This document shows positions 60,690 through 64,000 of a stretch of 64,000 nt of DNA, one piece after another (the stretch's first letter is position 1; each line of letters opens with the position of its first letter). Made by a program: the position numbers and the translations under genes. Origin of the DNA: Streptomyces sp. ALI-76-A (GTDB lineage Bacteria; Actinomycetota; Actinomycetes; Streptomycetales; Streptomycetaceae). The DNA is taken from NCBI RefSeq assembly GCF_030287445.1, contig NZ_JASVWB010000002.1, positions 1,612,001 through 1,676,000 on the forward strand, in the 5' to 3' direction. The notes below the pieces were generated by a model. The model searched no databases. It was not told the DNA's origin and saw only the letters and a program-made list of their open reading frames with translations.

Positions 60690-62165
60690 ATGAGCGCCTT
60701 TGTCCCTGAATCCGAGCGAATGTGGACGGTGGGTACTGCTCCCAGCATATTCCCGTCCCTCACCCACGGTATCGCCTTGTTCCGCCGCCCGCTGGAATTC
60801 CTGAAATCCTTGCCCGCGCACGGCGATCTGGTGGAGATACGCCTCGGCCCCCTGCGCGCCTGGGTCGTGTGTCACCCGGAACTGGTCCACGAGATGCTCC
60901 GGGACACCCGCACCTTCGACAAGGGCGGGACGCAGTACGACCGGCTGCGGCTGCTGATGGGCGACGGCGTCGTCACCTGCCCGCACGCCGAGCACCGCAG
61001 GCAGCGCAGGCTGGTGGGGCCCGCGTTCCGCCCGTCCCGCGTCGCCGGGCACACGGACCTGATGGCCGAGGAGGCGGAGGCGGTGTGCCGCGCCTGGCAC
61101 GCCGGGCAGCGGGTCGACGTCAGCGCGGCCATGATGGCCATGACCACGCGGGTGATCAGCCGCGTCCTCTTCTCCGGCTCCCTCGACGCCACGCGCTCCG
61201 CCGAGGTGCGGCGCTGTCTCGCCGACGTCGTCCGCGGACTGTTCGTACGCACGGTCGTACCGCTCGACGGTGTCTTCCGCCTGCCCACGCCCGCGAACCG
61301 CCGCTACCGGCACGCGGTCGCCCGCCTGCACACGATCATCGACGACCTGATCGCCGAGCGCCGCCGGGGCGCCGCCCGTGACGACCTGCTGGGGACGCTG
61401 CTGGAGTCGGCGCGCGACGACGGCGGCACGATGCCCCCGGCCGGCGAACGGGAGGTGCACGATCAAATGATCACGCTCCTGCTGACCGGGGTGGAGACCA
61501 CCGCCCTGTGCCTGGCCTCCGCGTTCGCCCTGCTGGCCCGGAACCCGGAGGCGGAGCGGCGCCTGCACGCCGAACTGGACACCGTCCTCGCCGGGCGCAC
61601 CCTCGTCGCCGCCGACCTGCCGCACCTGGTCCACACCCGCAACGTCGTTACGGAGACGCTGCGCCACTCCCCTCCGGGCTGGCTCTTCACCCGCGTCACC
61701 ACCCGCGACACCCGGCTCGCCGGACACCGGCTCCCCCGGGGCTCCACCGTTCTGTACAGCCCCTACCTCCTCCAGCACGACCCCGCCTCGTTCCCCGACC
61801 CCGACCGGTTCCTCCCCGACCGCTGGCTGCCCGGGCGGTCGGCACCCGGACCGCGGGGCGCGATGGTCCCGTTCGCCGCGGGGGGCCGGAAGTGCCTGGG
61901 CGACACGTTCGCCATGACGGAGGCGATCGTGGCCGTCGCCGTCATCGCCGGCCGCTGGCGACTGCGCCGTCCGCCCGGCCCCGTCGAACGGCCGCGCCCG
62001 GCGGTGACGCTGGGGCCCCGGTCGCTGGTGATGACCTGTGAGCCGCGTGCGTGCGGTACGACCGTGTCGCCGGCCCGTGCCGACGCGCCCGCACACCGGG
62101 GTGACGGCGCACTTCGAGTTCCGGAAGCCCGAACGGCAGGTGACCACGATGTCGATGACGCATGA
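60690..62165 (+). CDS. Cytochrome P450
   Basis: This 491-residue P450 has the I-helix LLTGVETTALCLASA, the K-helix ETLR, and the haem loop FAAGGRKCLGDTFAM with Cys402. The eukaryote-like sequence order and no N-terminal anchor match the streptomycete terpene-associated P450s of the CYP170 type. About 60 residues follow the last strand, longer than usual, and their coding region overlaps the terpene synthase start by 17 bases. Translation of the two is therefore probably coupled. It would oxidise the terpene made by the next gene. The start has GACAGGTGG upstream. Confidence 0.88.
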   Translation: MSAFVPESERMWTVGTAPSIFPSLTHGIALFRRPLEFLKSLPAHGDLVEIRLGPLRAWVVCHPELVHEMLRDTRTFDKGGTQYDRLRLLMGDGVVTCPHAEHRRQRRLVGPAFRPSRVAGHTDLMAEEAEAVCRAWHAGQRVDVSAAMMAMTTRVISRVLFSGSLDATRSAEVRRCLADVVRGLFVRTVVPLDGVFRLPTPANRRYRHAVARLHTIIDDLIAERRRGAARDDLLGTLLESARDDGGTMPPAGEREVHDQMITLLLTGVETTALCLASAFALLARNPEAERRLHAELDTVLAGRTLVAADLPHLVHTRNVVTETLRHSPPGWLFTRVTTRDTRLAGHRLPRGSTVLYSPYLLQHDPASFPDPDRFLPDRWLPGRSAPGPRGAMVPFAAGGRKCLGDTFAMTEAIVAVAVIAGRWRLRRPPGPVERPRPAVTLGPRSLVMTCEPRACGTTVSPARADAPAHRGDGALRVPEARTAGDHDVDDA

Positions 62166-63168
62166 GGAAAGCACGCTCGCCGCGCACGGCCCACCACCCG
62201 TCACACCGCACGCCATGACCCTGAAGGAACTGGTCGACGCCCACCTAAGCATGCCCTTCGTGTTCCGCAGGAACCGCCACGAAGCCGCGGCGGTGGCGGG
62301 TGTCGAGGAGTGGCTGCGGGCGCGGGGGCTCACCGGTGAACCGGGGGTGACGGCGATGCTCTCCTCCACCCGCCCGGCCGTGCTCGCCTCCTACACCAGT
62401 CCGGACGTGGACGCGGACATCCTCCGCATCGTCGCGAACCAGATCGCCTACCAGTTCGTCTTCGACGACCGGGCGGAGGAGGTCGGCCGGCGGTGGCCGG
62501 ACCGGCTGCTGCCCATGCTGTGCGAGAGCGTCGCGATCCTGCGGGACGGCCGGCCGCCCACCACCGTCCTCGGAGCGGCCCTGGCCGACCTGTACCGACA
62601 GGTCCAGGAACGGTGCACCCCGGCCCAGGCCGCGCGCTGGGCCTGGGCGGCCCGTGAGTACGTCCACGGCCTGCTGTACGAGTCGGTGGCCCAGAACGGC
62701 CCCTTGCCGCTGCGCACCGGGCTGTGCACCGCCGTACGGTCGCTGACCGCGGGGGTCGAGCCCTTCTACCCGCTGTACGAGGCCGCGCAGCCCGTCGAGC
62801 CGGCCCCCGAGGAACTGCACCACCCGGTCATGCGGCGCCTGAACCGGCTGTCGGTCGACGCGGCCGTGTGGACGGCGGACCTGTTCTCCGCGGTGAAGGA
62901 GCAGCGAGCGGGCGACATGATCAATCTCGCGCTCGCCCACCAGCGCGCCCACCGCTGCTCCCTGCCGGCCGCCGTGACCCTGGCCGTCCAGCAGATCAAC
63001 GACGCCATCAGCGAGTTCGAGAGTCTGTACGCGGAGATCGAGCCGACGCTGAGCCCCGCGGGCCTCGGCTATGTGGACGGCATGATCGGCTGGATCCGCG
63101 GCTGCTACCACTGGTCGCGCACCGTGCCGCGCTACGCGGACACCGCCTCGACGCCCGCGCTCCCCTGA
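62149..63168 (+). CDS. Class I terpene synthase (terpene cyclase)
   Basis: This 339-residue all-helical enzyme has the Asp-rich motif FVFDDRAEE (Asp106, Asp107) and a C-terminal RY pair (HWSRTVPRY). The NSE triad region reads ADLFSAVKE at 243-251: Ser247 and Glu251 are present but the Asn is Ala243, followed by Asp244. Bacterial cyclases use N, S and E to hold the third magnesium. It would cyclise farnesyl or geranyl diphosphate, but activity may be reduced or altered. ATG 62149 was chosen; GTG 62140 is an alternative. The overlap with the P450 gene suggests one pathway. Confidence 0.85.
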   Translation: MSMTHEESTLAAHGPPPVTPHAMTLKELVDAHLSMPFVFRRNRHEAAAVAGVEEWLRARGLTGEPGVTAMLSSTRPAVLASYTSPDVDADILRIVANQIAYQFVFDDRAEEVGRRWPDRLLPMLCESVAILRDGRPPTTVLGAALADLYRQVQERCTPAQAARWAWAAREYVHGLLYESVAQNGPLPLRTGLCTAVRSLTAGVEPFYPLYEAAQPVEPAPEELHHPVMRRLNRLSVDAAVWTADLFSAVKEQRAGDMINLALAHQRAHRCSLPAAVTLAVQQINDAISEFESLYAEIEPTLSPAGLGYVDGMIGWIRGCYHWSRTVPRYADTASTPALP

Positions 63169-63445
63169 CGACGCCCAGGCCGCCCCGAGCGCTCCCACGA
63201 CCTCGTGAGGCCTTCCGTCACCACGCCTCGGAGGAGGTGCATTCGGACGACGATACCCGCGCGGCGGGCCTCCCAAGCCGTGCCCGCGGGTGATTCACCC
63301 TCCGCGGTGTGCTCGTTCGCGAACTCGTCCGTGCCGCCCCCCGTGAGGCATACGCTCTGCGCTGCTTCCCGGTGGTCGGAGTCCGGTGGCCGAGGCTCCG
63401 GCGGCCGAGGCTCCGGCGGCCGGACGACAGAGAGCGGTAGGGCAC
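63169..63445. repeat. Intergenic region with 15-bp tandem repeats
   Basis: A near-perfect 15-base unit (TCCGGYGGCCGAGGC) is repeated about 2.9 times at 63382-63424, just before the next gene. An imperfect inverted repeat near 63255-63291 may be the terminator of the terpene synthase gene (low confidence). Confidence 0.45.
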
Positions 63446-64000
63446 ATGGCGTATGGGTCACGGCAACCGAGCGACCGGTCCCGGCGGTTGCTCGAACGCC
63501 GTCAGGAACTCGAGACGCTCGACGCCGCGCTGTCGGACCTGCGCGCCGTCGCCGACGGCGGGCCGCGCACCGGGCACAGCGGGCTGCTCGCCTTCACCGG
63601 TCCGGCGGGACTGGGCAAGACCGCGCTGATGACGGAGGCCCGCGCCCGCGCCACCGCGGGCGGCTTCCGGGTGCTCTCCGGCAGGGGCGGCGAGGCGGAG
63701 CAGGAGCTGGCGTTCCACGTGGTCCGCCAGCTCGTCCAGCCCGCGCTGGCGTCGATGGAGGAGGCGGAACGCCGGGCGTTCCTGGGCAGTTGGTACGGCA
63801 TCGTGGCCGCCACGCTCGGCCTGGAGGCGGCGGACACCGCGCAGGTGCCGGACCCCACCGGTGTGCGGGACGGCCTGGACTGGGTCATGACGCGCCTGGC
63901 GGTGATGCGGAAGGCGCCCGTCGTGCTGCTCCTCGACGACCTGCACTGGGCCGACGCCGAGTCCCTCGGCTGGCTCGCGTCCTTCGCTTCCCGGGCCGCG
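63446..64000 (+). CDS. LuxR/LAL-type regulator, N-terminal part (runs off window)
   Basis: The frame is open to the window edge and gives 185 residues. It has the AAA-type start LLERRQELETLDAALSDL, the Walker A GPAGLGKTALM, AFHVVRQLVQPAL, and the Walker B VVLLLDDLHWADAES. These are the first blocks of large ATP-binding LuxR regulators (about 900 residues, C-terminal LuxR helix-turn-helix), often pathway-specific activators. The C-terminus is outside the window, so the LuxR part is inferred. It follows the terpene pair on the same strand. Confidence 0.78.
   Translation, partial: MAYGSRQPSDRSRRLLERRQELETLDAALSDLRAVADGGPRTGHSGLLAFTGPAGLGKTALMTEARARATAGGFRVLSGRGGEAEQELAFHVVRQLVQPALASMEEAERRAFLGSWYGIVAATLGLEAADTAQVPDPTGVRDGLDWVMTRLAVMRKAPVVLLLDDLHWADAESLGWLASFASRAA

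Overview
The window looks like a piece of a Streptomyces (or close relative) chromosome. GC content is very high, GTG and TTG starts are common, and many genes are joined by 4-base stop/start overlaps. It also carries families typical of streptomycetes: SpoIIE-type phosphatases, SPW-repeat, DUF3040 and DUF4383 membrane proteins, a SigE-type sigma factor, and secreted multi-domain glycosidases. I saw no rRNA, tRNA, CRISPR array, transposase or phage gene. Both edges cut genes.

Layout. (1) 1-3.6 kb: the tail of a GH62 arabinofuranosidase, a membrane metallophosphoesterase, an SNase-like protein and a decayed MmyB-type XRE regulator. (2) 3.7-19.7 kb: a stress or housekeeping island with hemerythrin and ferritin-like proteins, DUF4383, a zinc alcohol dehydrogenase, DUF2071, CtaG and DUF2243 membrane proteins, an Orn/Lys/Arg-type decarboxylase, an SPW protein, an SDR, a GAF/PAS/PP2C phosphatase and DUF3040. 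Several have upstream sequences like the streptomycete sigma-B consensus (GNNT-N14-16-GGGTAY). (3) 20.1-32.6 kb: an 11-gene minus-strand operon with the steps to ADP-D,D-heptose (gmhA, hldE, gmhB), seven glycosyltransferases and a NodU/CmcH-type O-carbamoyltransferase. A nucleotide-sugar epimerase/decarboxylase lies just upstream. (4) 32.7-35.7 kb: another phosphatase, a small operon ending in an acidic SQAEG peptide, and a wrecked copy of the ferritin-like gene from region 2. (5) 36.0-45.1 kb: a sugar-uptake and degradation locus with a GH36 alpha-galactosidase-like enzyme diverging from a LacI repressor, an ABC importer without its own ATPase, and a secreted clan GH-A hydrolase with carbohydrate-binding modules. 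(6) 45.1-49.2 kb: a VOC protein, two membrane glycan-transfer proteins and a sigma factor with a membrane partner. (7) 49.5-58.1 kb: two very large secreted hydrolases, one GH30 and one with two GH43 domains. (8) 58.2-64.0 kb: a phosphatase, an IclR regulator, a P450 translationally coupled to a terpene synthase, and the start of a LuxR/LAL-type regulator.

How the parts work together. The secreted GH62, GH30, double GH43 and GH-A enzymes with the GH36 enzyme and ABC importer suggest attack on an arabinose/galactose-rich plant polymer such as arabinogalactan or arabinoxylan. LacI would repress through twin palindromes at its own promoter. The heptose operon appears to be a self-contained factory for a carbamoylated, heptose-containing surface or secreted glycan, which is unexpected in a Gram-positive. 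The P450-terpene synthase pair is a minimal terpenoid cluster whose cyclase has Ala where the NSE metal-binding triad normally has Asn. The most interesting signals are the heptose operon, the altered terpene synthase, the leaderless lacI with paired operators, and the paralogous traces shared by regions 2 and 4.
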